A stretch of 64,000 bases of DNA from Pseudomonas borbori (GCF_900115555.1 NZ_FOWX01000024.1:1-64000); one strand, 5' to 3'; positions 43,315 to 53,208 are shown, numbered from the stretch's first letter. The notes: generated from the letters alone by a model not told the origin. Translations and numbers: made by a program.

Positions 43315-44241
43315 ATGCGTCGCGTTATCTGCACTGCTTTAGCCGCCGTTGCCCTGGTCGGCGCGGTCGAGACCCAGGCCGGCTACACCCAGACCAAGTA
43401 CCCGATCGTGCTGGTACACGGCATCACCGGCTTCGACACCATCGGCGGTCTGGTCAATTACTTCCACACCATTCCCTGGAACCTCGAGCGCGACGGGGCC
43501 AAGGTCTACGTCGCCAGCGTCGCCGCGTTCAACGACAGCGAGCAGCGCGGCGCCGAACTGGCCCGGCAGATCGTGCCCTGGGCCGGTGCCAATGGCGGCA
43601 AGGTCAACCTGATCGGCCACAGCCAAGGCTCGCCGACTTCGCGGGTAGCGGCCTCCTTGCGCCCGGACCTGGTGGCCTCGGTGACCTCGATCAATGGCGT
43701 CAACAAGGGCTCCAAGGTCGCCGACGTGGTGCGCGGCGTGGTGCCGCCGGACAGCGCCATCGAAGGCGGCGCCAGTGCCATCGCCAATGCCCTGGGTGCG
43801 GTGATCAACCTGTTGTCCGGCAGCAACAATCCGCAGGACGGCCTGGCCGCCCTGGAAACCCTGGCCACCCCCGGCACCACGGCCCTCAACAGCCGCCATC
43901 CGTGGGGCGTGAACAACGCCAGCTACTGCGCCAAATCCAGCGAAGTGCACAACGTGCGCGGCTACAACATCCGCTATTTCTCCTGGACCGGCAATTCCTC
44001 CTACACCAACATCTTCGACGCGGTCGATCCGTTCCTGGCCATCACCGGCCTGGCCTTCGCCGGCGAGAAGAACGACGGCCTGGTTGGCGTCTGTGCGACC
44101 TACCTGGGCCAGGTGCTCGGCGACAGCTACCACATGAACCACGTCGATGCGATCAATCACCTGTTCGGTATCCGCGGCTGGACCGAGCCGGTCTCGTTGT
44201 ATCGCCAGCATGCCAACCGCCTGAAGAACAAAGGCGTCTGA
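43315..44241 (+). CDS. lipA: Secreted triacylglycerol lipase (family I)
   Basis: 308 residues with a ~22-residue signal peptide. Nucleophile Ser103 in IGHSQGSPTSR (the family usually has GHSHG), Asp in KNDGLVGVC, His in YHMNHVDAIN. The VLVHGITGF oxyanion segment and C-terminal SLYRQHANRLKN match P. aeruginosa LipA-type lipases, which are folded by a dedicated foldase and exported by type II secretion. The foldase gene follows 47 bases later. AAGGAGG precedes the ATG. Confidence 0.93.
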   Translation: MRRVICTALAAVALVGAVETQAGYTQTKYPIVLVHGITGFDTIGGLVNYFHTIPWNLERDGAKVYVASVAAFNDSEQRGAELARQIVPWAGANGGKVNLIGHSQGSPTSRVAASLRPDLVASVTSINGVNKGSKVADVVRGVVPPDSAIEGGASAIANALGAVINLLSGSNNPQDGLAALETLATPGTTALNSRHPWGVNNASYCAKSSEVHNVRGYNIRYFSWTGNSSYTNIFDAVDPFLAITGLAFAGEKNDGLVGVCATYLGQVLGDSYHMNHVDAINHLFGIRGWTEPVSLYRQHANRLKNKGV

Positions 44242-44288
44242 TCCTTGCCACGCCGGCGGGCTGTCCAGCAGCCCGTCTTGGAGGTCGC

Positions 44289-45359
44289 ATGCCCCTGCCG
44301 ATCCGTTCCATCGCCGCGCTGGTCGTGCTGGTCATCGGTGCCGCTGCACTGACGCTCTACTGGCAATGGCCGCAGCAGGCCGTGGTCCAGGTCGATTCGG
44401 CCAGCCAGGACGAACCTGTCGCTCCGCTCATTGCCAGCCCCTTGCCGGGTCAGCCGGCGCCAACGGCTGACGCCCCGGCCACGCCGTCGGCATTGCTGCC
44501 GGGCTTGGGCGGCACCGAGGTCGATGGCGAACTGAAGAGCGACAGCGCCGGTAACCTGCAGCTCGACCTGGCGCTGCGCGACTATTTCGATTACTTCCTC
44601 AGCGCTGTCGACCAGGCCGGGCTGGATGCCTCGGTCGAGGCCTTGCTGGCCGATGCCGGCGGGCGCCTGCAGGAGCCGGCGCTGGGCCAGCTGGTCGGCC
44701 TGCTTGGCGACTATCTGGAGTACAAGCGCGCCAGCCTGGCGCTGCTGCAGCAACCCTTGGGCGCCCACCAGCAAGCCCAGCCGCAAGGGCAGTTGCTGGC
44801 GTTGCAGCAGGCCTTCGACAGCCTGGCCCAGTTGCGCCGCAGCCACTTTTCACCGGACGCGGTGGAGGCCTTGTTCGGCGCCGAAGAGGTCTATGCGCGT
44901 TACACCCTCGACAGCCTGGCGCTAGTCGCCCGCGACGATTTGAGCGAGCAGGGCAAAGCCGCCGCCCAGGAGCGCCTGCGCGAGCAATTGCCGGCGGCCA
45001 TGCGCGCCAGTGAGGAGCGGCAGAGCCAGGCCCAGGCACAGCAGGCGCAAAGCGAACGGTTGTGGCGCGAGGGGGCGAGCGAGGAACAGGTGCGCCAGGC
45101 ATTGGCTTTGTCCTATGATCCGTCGACTGTCGAGCGCCTGCTGCTCGAGCAGCGCACTGAGCGCGCCTGGCAGCAGCGCTACACGGCCTATCGCGAGCAA
45201 CTGGCCACGCTGCGCAGCACCGGTCTGAGCCCGGCGGACCAGCAGCATGAGCAGCAGCGTCTGCGCCAGCGCCTGTTCGACGCCGCCGATCAACACCGAG
45301 TCGACACCTATGATGCGATTGCCGCCAAACAGCAGGACCGCGCCCCCGCCGAGCCTTGA
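44289..45359 (+). CDS. lifO: Lipase-specific foldase (steric chaperone)
   Basis: 356 residues. One N-terminal membrane anchor (SIAALVVLVIGAAALTLYW), an Ala/Pro-rich linker, then a helical domain with the foldase motif LRDYFDYFLSAVDQ (R-x-x-F-D-Y). The remaining ~200 residues are Gln/Arg-rich helices as in Lif. It would act in the periplasm on the lipase encoded just upstream. GGAGG lies 5 bases before the ATG. Confidence 0.92.
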   Translation: MPLPIRSIAALVVLVIGAAALTLYWQWPQQAVVQVDSASQDEPVAPLIASPLPGQPAPTADAPATPSALLPGLGGTEVDGELKSDSAGNLQLDLALRDYFDYFLSAVDQAGLDASVEALLADAGGRLQEPALGQLVGLLGDYLEYKRASLALLQQPLGAHQQAQPQGQLLALQQAFDSLAQLRRSHFSPDAVEALFGAEEVYARYTLDSLALVARDDLSEQGKAAAQERLREQLPAAMRASEERQSQAQAQQAQSERLWREGASEEQVRQALALSYDPSTVERLLLEQRTERAWQQRYTAYREQLATLRSTGLSPADQQHEQQRLRQRLFDAADQHRVDTYDAIAAKQQDRAPAEP

Positions 45360-45392
45360 TCGCCAGTCGCTCGCACGGGCGGCCGCGCAGCC

Positions 45393-47150
45393 ATGAGGCT
45401 GGAGCAGGAAGAACGTCTGTTGCTGGCGCAACAGCGCCGTGGTTACCGGCGTTTGTGTTTCGTTGCCGAGCTGGAGCAGGGCTTCGTCGAGCACCGGGTA
45501 CAGCGCATCCATCGCCGTTTGTTGCTGATCGTCGGCACCGCGATTGTCTTCCAGCTGATCTACAGCGCCCTCGATCTGCTGCTGATGCCGCTGGCGGTGG
45601 GGCTGTCGGCGATGCCCCTGCGGGTGCTGGGCATCCTTGGCGTGCTGGCGGCGTTCGTCTACTGTCGGCGCCCGCAGAGCCCGCCACGCCGGGCGTTGTT
45701 CGCCTACACCGCCGCCTATGCGCTGAACGGCGCCTGTGTGGCGCTGATCATCCACCTGTGCTGGGTTCAGGGCGAGGCCATGCCCTATGACGGCCTGTTT
45801 CTGATCCTGTTGTTCGGTTACGTGCTGCTCGGCGTCTCGTTTCGCGCCGTGAGCCTGGCGGCCTGGAGCTTCTGCCTGCTGTTCCTGGCGCTTGGATTGC
45901 TGCTGACCGAGCCGGGTAGCCAGTTGGCTTATCAGGGCCTGTTTCTGATCTGCGCCAACCTGATCGGCAGTGTCGGTGCCTACCTGCAGGAGCACGGGCA
46001 GCGCGGCGCCTGGCTCAACCTGCGCCTGCTCGACCTGGCGCGGCAGCGCGCCGAAGCCGACGACGCACGCAAGCTGCGTCTGCTCGCGGCGGCCAGCCAT
46101 GATCTGCGCCAGCCGCTGAACGCCATGGGCCTGTATGCCCAGCACCTGCTCGAGCAAAGCCGGGAACCGGGCATCCGTCGGGTCAGCGCTCGTCTGGCAA
46201 CTTCGGTGGAGCAACTTAGCCGCCTGCTGCAATCGCTGCTCGACTACAGCCGCCTGACCTTGCCCGGCGGGGTGCAGGCCAAGCTGGAAGTGTTCGCCCT
46301 GCGTCCGCTGCTCGAACGCCTGAGCGGCGAAACCCGCAGCGAAGCCGAGCTGCAGGGCGTCGAGCTGGATCTGCAGTGCGCGGATCTATGGGTGCGCAGC
46401 GACCCGTTGCTGCTCGAACGGGTGCTGCGCAATCTGCTCAACAATGCCTTGCGCCATGCCCAGGCGCGGCGCGTGACGCTAAGCGCCCGGGCGGAGGCGG
46501 GCAGCGTGTTGCTGGAGGTCGCCGACGACGGCCGTGGTCTGACGGCGCAAGATCAGGCACAAATTTTCGAGGAATTCCGCCAACTGGATAACCCCGGGCG
46601 CAATGCCGAGCGCGGCCTGGGCCTCGGTCTGGCCATCGTCCAGCAGCTGGCCGCGCTGCTGGAGCATCCGCTGCAGCTGGACTCCAGTCCGGGCCAGGGC
46701 GCCCGTTTCGCAGTGCGCCTGCCGCGCGCCGCCGTGGGGGAGTGGCAGCCAGCCAAGCCGGTCGGCGCCGCCTTGCATGGTCGGGTCTTGCTGCTGGAGG
46801 ACGACGAAGCCGGGCGCGAGGCCTTGTCCGGGCTGTTGCGCCGCTGGGGTTGCGAGGTCTGGGCCTGCGCCGACCTGCAAGCGGCCCTGGCATGCCTGGC
46901 AGAGGCATCGCCGCAATTGTTGATCAGCGATTACCGCCTGGCCGCCAGCGAAGACGGCCTGTGCGCCATCGAGCGCCTGCGCGAGGAGGCCGGGAGCATG
47001 CTTCCGGCCCTGCTGGTCAGCGCCGATATCAGCCCCGAGTTGCAGGAGCGCTGCCTGCCCGCCCACGTCACCCTGCTCGGCAAACCCCTGCTGCCGGCAC
47101 GTTTGCGCCAGGCGCTGGCGGTGCTGTTGCCGGTTGCTGAAAAAGCCTAG
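45393..47150 (+). CDS. Hybrid sensor histidine kinase with receiver domain
   Basis: 585 residues. About six membrane spans (residues ~40-200), an H box ASHDLRQPLNAMG (phospho-His near 236), N box NLLNNALRHAQ, G boxes DDGRGL and GLGLGLAIV, and a C-terminal receiver (VLLLEDDEAGREA; phospho-Asp in LLISDYRLA near 513). It faces a NarL-type regulator gene end to end, a probable partner. It also follows the lipase-foldase pair by 33 bases on the same strand. Confidence 0.9.
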   Translation: MRLEQEERLLLAQQRRGYRRLCFVAELEQGFVEHRVQRIHRRLLLIVGTAIVFQLIYSALDLLLMPLAVGLSAMPLRVLGILGVLAAFVYCRRPQSPPRRALFAYTAAYALNGACVALIIHLCWVQGEAMPYDGLFLILLFGYVLLGVSFRAVSLAAWSFCLLFLALGLLLTEPGSQLAYQGLFLICANLIGSVGAYLQEHGQRGAWLNLRLLDLARQRAEADDARKLRLLAAASHDLRQPLNAMGLYAQHLLEQSREPGIRRVSARLATSVEQLSRLLQSLLDYSRLTLPGGVQAKLEVFALRPLLERLSGETRSEAELQGVELDLQCADLWVRSDPLLLERVLRNLLNNALRHAQARRVTLSARAEAGSVLLEVADDGRGLTAQDQAQIFEEFRQLDNPGRNAERGLGLGLAIVQQLAALLEHPLQLDSSPGQGARFAVRLPRAAVGEWQPAKPVGAALHGRVLLLEDDEAGREALSGLLRRWGCEVWACADLQAALACLAEASPQLLISDYRLAASEDGLCAIERLREEAGSMLPALLVSADISPELQERCLPAHVTLLGKPLLPARLRQALAVLLPVAEKA

Positions 47151-47242
47151 AAACGGAACGCCGGCCGGCCGCTCCTGCAGCCAGGTAGATCCTATGTTTA
47201 TTTGCAAGACCTGCGATTTCGTAGGGTGGATGCTGTAGAGCT

Positions 47243-47860
47243 CTACAACCATCCGCGCTGGCGAGCGGCGCTGACGCAGGCGGTGCGGGTGTGCACGTCG
47301 AGTTCCTGGAACAGGGTCTTCAGGTGGGTTTTGATCGTGTCTTCGGAAACCCCCAGTTGTCGGCTGATGGCCTTGTTCGGCAAGCCGTCGGCCAGCAGCA
47401 GGAGAATCTGCGATTGGCGGGGCGTGAGGGGTGGTTTTTCGCCGGCCGCCGGCGCCGGCAGGGTTTCCCCGAGCAGCACGCGGGTCACCGCCTGACGCAG
47501 GTCGTCGCTGTTGGCGCTTTTCGGGATAAAACCCAGGGCGCCTGCGGTCAGCGCCGCCTGAACATCCAGATTCGAGTCGCTGGCACTGAGAATCGCCACC
47601 GGGGTCAGGCGCCCTTGTTGCTGCCAGCGTTGCAGCAGTTCGAGGCCGGCTACGTCCGGCAGGCGCAAATCCAGCAGTATCAGGTCGAAATCGTGCCGGC
47701 GCAGACAGGCCTCGGCTTCGCCGGCGTTCTGTGCGGTCTGGATCTGCAGGTCAGGGCAGAGCGGCGCCAGGGCCAGGCTGAGACCGTCGAGAAAGATCCG
47801 ATGGTCATCCACCAGCAACAGGCGAAGCTGGTCGGGCAGGGCAGTACAGAGTGCTGTCAT
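47243..47860 (-). CDS. NarL/LuxR-type response regulator
   Basis: 205 residues. Receiver with acidic pocket VDDHR and phospho-Asp64 (LILLDLRLPD); switch Lys in FIPKSANS; LuxR HTH with LTPRQSQILLLLADGLPNKAISRQLGVSEDTIKTHL. It is convergent with the hybrid kinase (93-base gap) and is likely the output of that kinase. Confidence 0.92.
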   Translation of the reverse strand: MTALCTALPDQLRLLLVDDHRIFLDGLSLALAPLCPDLQIQTAQNAGEAEACLRRHDFDLILLDLRLPDVAGLELLQRWQQQGRLTPVAILSASDSNLDVQAALTAGALGFIPKSANSDDLRQAVTRVLLGETLPAPAAGEKPPLTPRQSQILLLLADGLPNKAISRQLGVSEDTIKTHLKTLFQELDVHTRTACVSAARQRGWL

Positions 47861-48017
47861 GGCAGTTTCACGCGGTTTTTTGTGGGGCGAGTGTAGCGCA
47901 AAGTGCTGGCTGGTTTAGGCGCCAGGTCACTAATAGGGGAGGGGAGGGGGCATGTAAGAGCCAGCTTGCTGGCGATCCGCCCACCGCCGCCGAAAGTCGC
48001 CCCTGCAGGCTGCCGGG

Positions 48018-48497
48018 TCAGGCGACCGCGCTGAAGCTGCCGATGCAGCGTTGCCAGGCTTCGATGAAGTCGCGCGGGTGGCCCTGTGGGCGAAATACCC
48101 GGCACCAGACCCGGGCCAGGGCGAACAGGTCGTCTGCAGCGGGCAATTCGCGCTGTTCCACCTCGATCAGCATCCAGGCGATGGCGGTGGCGTAACGCAG
48201 GTTGACCGTCAGTTCCAGGTGTGGCGCTGCCAGAAAAGCGTGCTGGCTGGCCAGGCCGCGGATCTGGCTGGCCAGGTCCGGATCGAGTGCCAGATACTGA
48301 TCCCACAGCTGTTGATGGCGCAGTTCGGCGATGCGGTAGAGGCCATGGCCGCCCTGGTCGTCGAGCGCCGAACCCAGCGCCGACTGGCAGGCGGCGGCGC
48401 CCAGGAGCAGGGCTTCGGCAGCAGGTGAGTGACGCCCCAGATAGATCAGCGTGGGGCGTATGACGTGCTGGATCAACTCGCAGGCTGCAATTCCCAT
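48018..48497 (-). CDS. Conserved hypothetical protein
   Basis: 159 residues, mostly helical, no signal peptide and no membrane span. Sequence such as LIYLGRHSPAAEALLLGAAACQSALG and LGSALDDQGGHGLYRI suggests a lysozyme/transglycosylase-like or regulatory fold, but I cannot assign it. The preceding intergenic region (48498-48775) is unusually AT-rich and probably carries its promoter; nothing else is visible there. Confidence 0.6.
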   Translation of the reverse strand: MGIAACELIQHVIRPTLIYLGRHSPAAEALLLGAAACQSALGSALDDQGGHGLYRIAELRHQQLWDQYLALDPDLASQIRGLASQHAFLAAPHLELTVNLRYATAIAWMLIEVEQRELPAADDLFALARVWCRVFRPQGHPRDFIEAWQRCIGSFSAVA

Positions 48498-48775
48498 ATA
48501 GCCCTCGCGAAAAATGACCGGTGGGGCCGGGGCGCGTGGCAGCTTGTGGTCATTCTTGGAAAGGCCCCACCGGAAGCGGACTTAGCCGCTTGATTTGAAG
48601 TCTAGTGCGACCTTTCGTTTGTAAAAGACTGTTTTTAAATTGTTTTATGCTTTCTGTTATTACCTATATTCCACTTGGTGCTTAGAGCGAGCGGGCGGCG
48701 ATCCGCTCGCAGGCAGGGCGCCTCGGAGCGTAGCGACAGCCCGCCAGTTGTGTGCCGAGTCGTCTCGGATAGCCC

Positions 48776-49630
48776 CTAATCACCCACCGCGACAGGGCGG
48801 TTCGGGTCGGTAATCCACTCGCTCCAGGAGCCGGCATACAGCGGCGCCAGCGGGTAGCCGGCGAGGCACAGGGCGAACAGGTTGTGGCAGGCGGTGACGC
48901 CGGAACCGCAGTAGGCCACCAGCTCGCTGGCCGGGCGCTCGCCGAGTTGTGCGGCGAAGCGCTGGCGCAGTTGGGCCGCCGGCAGGAAGCGTCCGCTGCT
49001 GTCCAGATTGTCTGTGCAGGGTGCGCAGCGGGCACCGGGGATATGCCCGGCGACCGGGTCGAGCGGCTCCACCTCGCCGCGAAAGCGCGGCAGGGCGCGG
49101 GCGTCGAGCAGGGTCAGTTGCGGATCGGCGAGGCGCCGCTGCAACTGGTTGGCGTCGACCAGCAGGTTGGCATCGGCTTGGCCGTCGAAGCGCCCCGGCG
49201 CGGGGTTCGGCAGCGCCTGGCTCAGCTCGAAAGCGGCTTCGCGCCAGGCCTGCAAGCCGCCGTCTAGCAGGTAGACGGCCTCGCGTTTGCCCAGCCAGAC
49301 CAGCAACCACCAGGCGCGGGCGGCGAAGGTGCCGGGGCCGTCGTCGTACAGCACCACCGTGCTGCTGTCGTGCAGGCCCCATGCGCGCAGGCGCGCCAGC
49401 AGTTGGGCGGACTCGGGCAAGGGGTGACGGCCGCTGATGCCTTTATGCACCGGCCCGGACAGATCGCGCTCAAGATCGGCGAACTGGGCGCCGGGGATAT
49501 GCCCTGCGGCGTAACTGCGCTGGCCGTAGGCAGGGTCATCCAGGGCAAAGCGGCAGTCGAGGATGAGCAGTTCGGGTTGACCCAGGCGGGCCTGGAGTGC
49601 GTCGGCGGTGAGCAGTTGGGCGAGGGGCAT
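48776..49630 (-). CDS. sseA: 3-mercaptopyruvate/thiosulfate sulfurtransferase (two rhodanese domains)
   Basis: 284 residues: an inactive N-terminal rhodanese domain (LLILDCRFALDD...GHIPGAQFADLERDLSG) and an active C-terminal one with the loop VAYCGSGVTACH. C-G-S-G-V-T is the mercaptopyruvate type. The start MPLAQLLTADAL is chosen over a longer frame. Confidence 0.92.
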   Translation of the reverse strand: MPLAQLLTADALQARLGQPELLILDCRFALDDPAYGQRSYAAGHIPGAQFADLERDLSGPVHKGISGRHPLPESAQLLARLRAWGLHDSSTVVLYDDGPGTFAARAWWLLVWLGKREAVYLLDGGLQAWREAAFELSQALPNPAPGRFDGQADANLLVDANQLQRRLADPQLTLLDARALPRFRGEVEPLDPVAGHIPGARCAPCTDNLDSSGRFLPAAQLRQRFAAQLGERPASELVAYCGSGVTACHNLFALCLAGYPLAPLYAGSWSEWITDPNRPVAVGD

Positions 49631-49850
49631 GGCAGGTGTCCTGGGGTTCGCGGAAGACTGCAGGCATGATAAAGGCTGTGTCGGGGTTACGCGATTGCAC
49701 AACAACCATCGCAACAGCCGCGAAGCCTGATGGGCGTCAGGTTGGCAAGGCGCGACTTTTTCTTAGGCTGCGGCGCTGCATCTTTGGCCGTTTCTGTGCA
49801 TGCTGCACGCCTTGTTTTTCTTCTTCGACTCAATCAAGCATGAGACAACC

Positions 49851-50531
49851 ATGAAGCGCTTCGTACTGTTGGATACCGCCCCGATTCCCGATGGCTCCGG
49901 GGCGCTCTGCCTGTTCGAGTACGGCGAGGACTTCGTGATCAAGATCGCCGGTGGCGATGGCGGTCAGCTGATGAACACGCGGATGCACGGCTCCGAAGAC
50001 GCCCTGGCGGCGATTCCCTGCAAGAAAGTCGCCGGCCGCCCGGATTCGCGGGTACTGATCGGCGGCCTGGGCATGGGCTTCACCTTGGCGGCGGCGCTGC
50101 AGAACCTGGGCAGAAACGCCGAGGTGGAAGTCGCCGAGCTGGTGCCGGGCGTGGTCGAGTGGAACCGTGGCCCGCTGGGGGCCAAGGCCGGCTACCCGCT
50201 GCTCGACCCGCGCACGCGGGTGCTGCAGGAGGATGTGGCCAACAGCCTGAAGACGGCGGACAGGCGTTACGACGCGATCATGCTGGATGTCGACAACGGC
50301 CCCGAGGGCCTGACCCAGAAACGCAACGGCTGGCTGTATTCCGCGCAAGGCTTGCAGCGCTGTCACCAGGCCTTGCGCGCCAAGGGCGTGCTGGCCGTGT
50401 GGTCGGCCAGCGCCGACAGCAAGTTCGCCGACAAGGTGCGCAGAGCCGGCTTCAAGGTCGAGGAAGTGCAGGTCTATGCCCATGGCAACAAGGGTACCCG
50501 CCATACCATCTGGATCGCCGAGAAGCTGTAG
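49851..50531 (+). CDS. Spermidine synthase-like methyltransferase
   Basis: 226 residues. VLIGGLGMGFTLAAALQNLG is the nucleotide-binding loop, followed by VEVAELVPGVVEWNR and YDAIMLDVDNGPEGLTQ, the pattern of SpeE-like proteins that lack the aminopropyl substrate site. Probably a Rossmann-fold methyltransferase; function not known. The ATG at 49851 has only a weak Shine-Dalgarno. Confidence 0.75.
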   Translation: MKRFVLLDTAPIPDGSGALCLFEYGEDFVIKIAGGDGGQLMNTRMHGSEDALAAIPCKKVAGRPDSRVLIGGLGMGFTLAAALQNLGRNAEVEVAELVPGVVEWNRGPLGAKAGYPLLDPRTRVLQEDVANSLKTADRRYDAIMLDVDNGPEGLTQKRNGWLYSAQGLQRCHQALRAKGVLAVWSASADSKFADKVRRAGFKVEEVQVYAHGNKGTRHTIWIAEKL

Positions 50532-50544
50532 GCGGGAGCGGGCC

Positions 50545-50715
50545 GCGTAGGTCAGGCGGCGTAGGATGGGTCGGACCGCGTAGGTTAGGCGCGCGCAAAT
50601 TGGCCTGTTGCCACAAGAGCAATGGCGCCGTAACCCATCAGCGATAGTGGCCATGACGCCGAGTACAGGCATAAGTCGCTTGATGGGTATCGCTACGCTC
50701 AACGCCATCCTACGG
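50545..50715. repeat. Intergenic palindromic repeats (CGTAGGATGGGT type)
   Basis: CGTAGGATGGGT near 50560 and GATGGGTATCGCTACGCTCAA...GCCATCCTACGG near 50683-50714 form a degraded inverted pair, with GCGTAGGT arms in between. It fills most of the 344-base gap 50532-50875; the remainder shows no gene. Confidence 0.65.
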
Positions 50716-50875
50716 TCGGGCTGTACCTGTACCCGCAGGCCGCGATTGATGGCCTGTCACCTGCGCGGCCCGACCAGTGCGGCGCAATCCAGGGCCGCGA
50801 CCACCCCGGATTACGCTGACGCCTGCTCCATGACTTTAGGCAAGCTACGCAGCCGCTGCCGTGCGGCGTTTATAT

Positions 50876-51937
50876 TCAGCGAATCTTCAGCCGGCCGATG
50901 CGGTCGTTATCCAGGCTGCCGAAGTACAGGTAATCGCCCACCGGCTTGACCGAGGTGAGCATGCGCAGGTGGCTGCCGCTGGTGTCGTGCAGGCTGCGCA
51001 CGATCTCGCCCTGCTCGTTGAGGGCGATGGCCAAGCCGTAGGGAATGGCCTTGGGCCACAGCGCGCGCGGCAGTTTGGCCAGCTGCGCCTTGAGCCAGGG
51101 GTGGCGATGGAGGAAGTCGGCATCGGCCTTGCGTGGCGTCGGCAGGGCGACCCAGAAGGTGCCGGCGCGATCGCCTTGCAGATTGTCCGGCAGGCCCGGC
51201 AGGTTGTCGATGAACACATCCCGGCTGCCGGCTTGCTCGCCCTTGAGCCAGTAGCGGGTGATGCGGTAGCGGTAGGTTTCGTTGACCAGCACGAAGTCCT
51301 CGTTGGCCGACAGCGCCACGCCGTTGGCGAAGTACAGGTCCTTGAGCAGCACGCGGGTCTCGCCGCTGCCTGGGTTGTAACTGAGCAGGCGGCCGTGGGG
51401 GCGGGCTTCGAGCAGGTCGAGCAAATAATCCGGCTGGGCGAAACGCGAGGAGGCGTCGCTGAAATAGATGGTGCCGTCCCTGGCGATGTCCAGGTCGTCG
51501 GTGAACTTGAAGGGTAGACCTTCGGCCTCAGTGGTCAGGACCTGGATCTGCCCTTGCGGGTCGATGGACAGCAGGCCCCGGTAGGCGTCGGCGACGACCA
51601 GCTGGCCGGCGGCGTCGAAGTCTATGCCCAGCGGTCGGCCTTGGGTGTCGGCGAAGGTCGCGACGCTGCCGTCGGCCTCGATACGCACGATGCGGCCGTC
51701 ATGCAGGCCGGCGTAGACCCGGCCCTGGGCGTCCACGGCAGTGTCTTCCGGGCCGTGCAACTGGCCGCGGCCGAGCAGTTCGGCCTTCATCAGGGTGTCG
51801 TTGGGTTCCAGCACGCCGGTCATGGCCGGGGCGGGCGGCGCCTGCCAGGCCAGCGGGTCGATGGAGCTGGGAGTGATGGCCAGATAGATCGCCGCGGCGG
51901 CGATCGGCAGGACGAGTAGGCCAAGCAGTTTGTTCAT
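50876..51937 (-). CDS. SMP-30/strictosidine synthase-like beta-propeller protein
   Basis: 353 residues. An N-terminal hydrophobic anchor (KLLGLLVLPIAAAAIYLAI) suggests membrane attachment with the propeller outside. Repeating blades are evident: GPEDTAVDAQGRVYAGLHDG, RPLGIDFDAAGQLVVADAYRG, FANGVALSANEDFVLVNET. It resembles the strictosidine synthase/APMAP family of lactonase- or esterase-like proteins. It diverges from rnd. Confidence 0.85.
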   Translation of the reverse strand: MNKLLGLLVLPIAAAAIYLAITPSSIDPLAWQAPPAPAMTGVLEPNDTLMKAELLGRGQLHGPEDTAVDAQGRVYAGLHDGRIVRIEADGSVATFADTQGRPLGIDFDAAGQLVVADAYRGLLSIDPQGQIQVLTTEAEGLPFKFTDDLDIARDGTIYFSDASSRFAQPDYLLDLLEARPHGRLLSYNPGSGETRVLLKDLYFANGVALSANEDFVLVNETYRYRITRYWLKGEQAGSRDVFIDNLPGLPDNLQGDRAGTFWVALPTPRKADADFLHRHPWLKAQLAKLPRALWPKAIPYGLAIALNEQGEIVRSLHDTSGSHLRMLTSVKPVGDYLYFGSLDNDRIGRLKIR

Positions 51938-52074
51938 TATTCTTATTCCCTGTATGGATGGTTTCAAGCAGGCGCCGCGCAGGATAGCGCTTCTGTCTCA
52001 TGCCGCGCATCGTCAATGCCCGGCTAGGTGGCGGGGCGATATATACTGCGCGGCATTCTTCATGGGAGCGCCGC

Positions 52075-53208
52075 GTGGCTATCGATATTCACTGGATTCG
52101 TGACAACGCCAGCCTGGCGCAGCACTGCGCCGGCTGGCACAGCCTGCCGTTCGTGGCGGTAGATACCGAGTTTATGCGGGTCGACACCTTTTACCCGATC
52201 GCCGGCCTGCTGCAGGTCAGCGAAGGTGAGCGCGCCTACCTGATCGATCCGTTGCTGATCGACGACTGGGCGCCGTTCGCCGCATTGCTGCAGGACCCGG
52301 CCGTGGTCAAGGTGTTGCATGCCTGCAGCGAGGACCTGGAAGTCTTCCTGCGCCTGACCGGCAGCCTGCCAGTAGCGCTGTTCGACACCCAGCTGGCCGC
52401 CGCCTACCTCAACCTCGGTTTCTCCATGGGCTATTCGCGCCTGGTGCAGACGGTGCTGAACATCGAACTGCCCAAGGGCGAAACCCGCTCGGACTGGCTG
52501 CAGCGCCCGCTCAGCGAGACCCAGATCAGCTACGCCGCCGAGGATGTGCTGCACCTGGCCGAGGTCTATAACCTGTTGCAGCAACAGCTGTCGGCCGAGA
52601 AAAACGCCTGGGTGCTGGAAGACGGCGCCGAGCTGGTGGCCAACCTGGGCCGTGAAATCGCCCCGGAAGATGCCTACCGCGAGGCCAAGCTGGCCTGGAA
52701 GCTGTCCCGCGCGCAGTTGGCGGTGCTACGCGAACTCTGCGCCTGGCGCGAGCGCGAGGCGCGGGCGCGCAATCAGCCGCGCAACCGCATCATCCGCGAA
52801 CATTCGCTGTGGCCGTTGGCCCGCACCCAGCCGAACAACCTGGTGGCGCTGGCGCGGATCGACGATATGCACCCGAAAACCGTGCGTCAGGACGGCGAGT
52901 TCCTCCTCCAGCTGATCAAGGACGCCGCCGCCACGCCGCCAGCCGAGTGGCCCGAGGCCCTGCCCGAGCCCCTGCCGCTGGAAGCCTCGGCATTGTTGAA
53001 GAAACTGCGCGCCATCGGCCAGCGCGAAGGCGAACGGCTGAACATCGCCCCGGAGCTGATGCTGCGCAAGAAAACCCTCGAAGCCTTGCTGAAAAGCGGC
53101 TACCCCAATGGTCCCTACCAGTTGCCGGACTCGCTGCGCGGCTGGCGCCGTGAATTGATGGGCCAGGCCCTGCTCGATTGCCTGGCCGGCGAAGGAGAAT
53201 CCGCGTGA
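52075..53208 (+). CDS. rnd: Ribonuclease D
   Basis: 377 residues. The 3'-5' exonuclease DEDD motifs are visible: FVAVDTEFMR, HACSEDLEVF and YAAEDVLHL; an HRDC domain follows (AVLRELCAWREREARARNQPR). It trims 3' ends of stable RNAs. GTG start with GGGAG upstream. It overlaps ycgL by 4 bases (GTGA). Confidence 0.95.
   Translation: MAIDIHWIRDNASLAQHCAGWHSLPFVAVDTEFMRVDTFYPIAGLLQVSEGERAYLIDPLLIDDWAPFAALLQDPAVVKVLHACSEDLEVFLRLTGSLPVALFDTQLAAAYLNLGFSMGYSRLVQTVLNIELPKGETRSDWLQRPLSETQISYAAEDVLHLAEVYNLLQQQLSAEKNAWVLEDGAELVANLGREIAPEDAYREAKLAWKLSRAQLAVLRELCAWREREARARNQPRNRIIREHSLWPLARTQPNNLVALARIDDMHPKTVRQDGEFLLQLIKDAAATPPAEWPEALPEPLPLEASALLKKLRAIGQREGERLNIAPELMLRKKTLEALLKSGYPNGPYQLPDSLRGWRRELMGQALLDCLAGEGESA

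Noticed and set aside
43257..44288. N-terminal extension of the foldase frame across the lipase gene
   Set aside because: Shadow of the lipase in another frame; the foldase has its own GGAGG and ATG at 44289.
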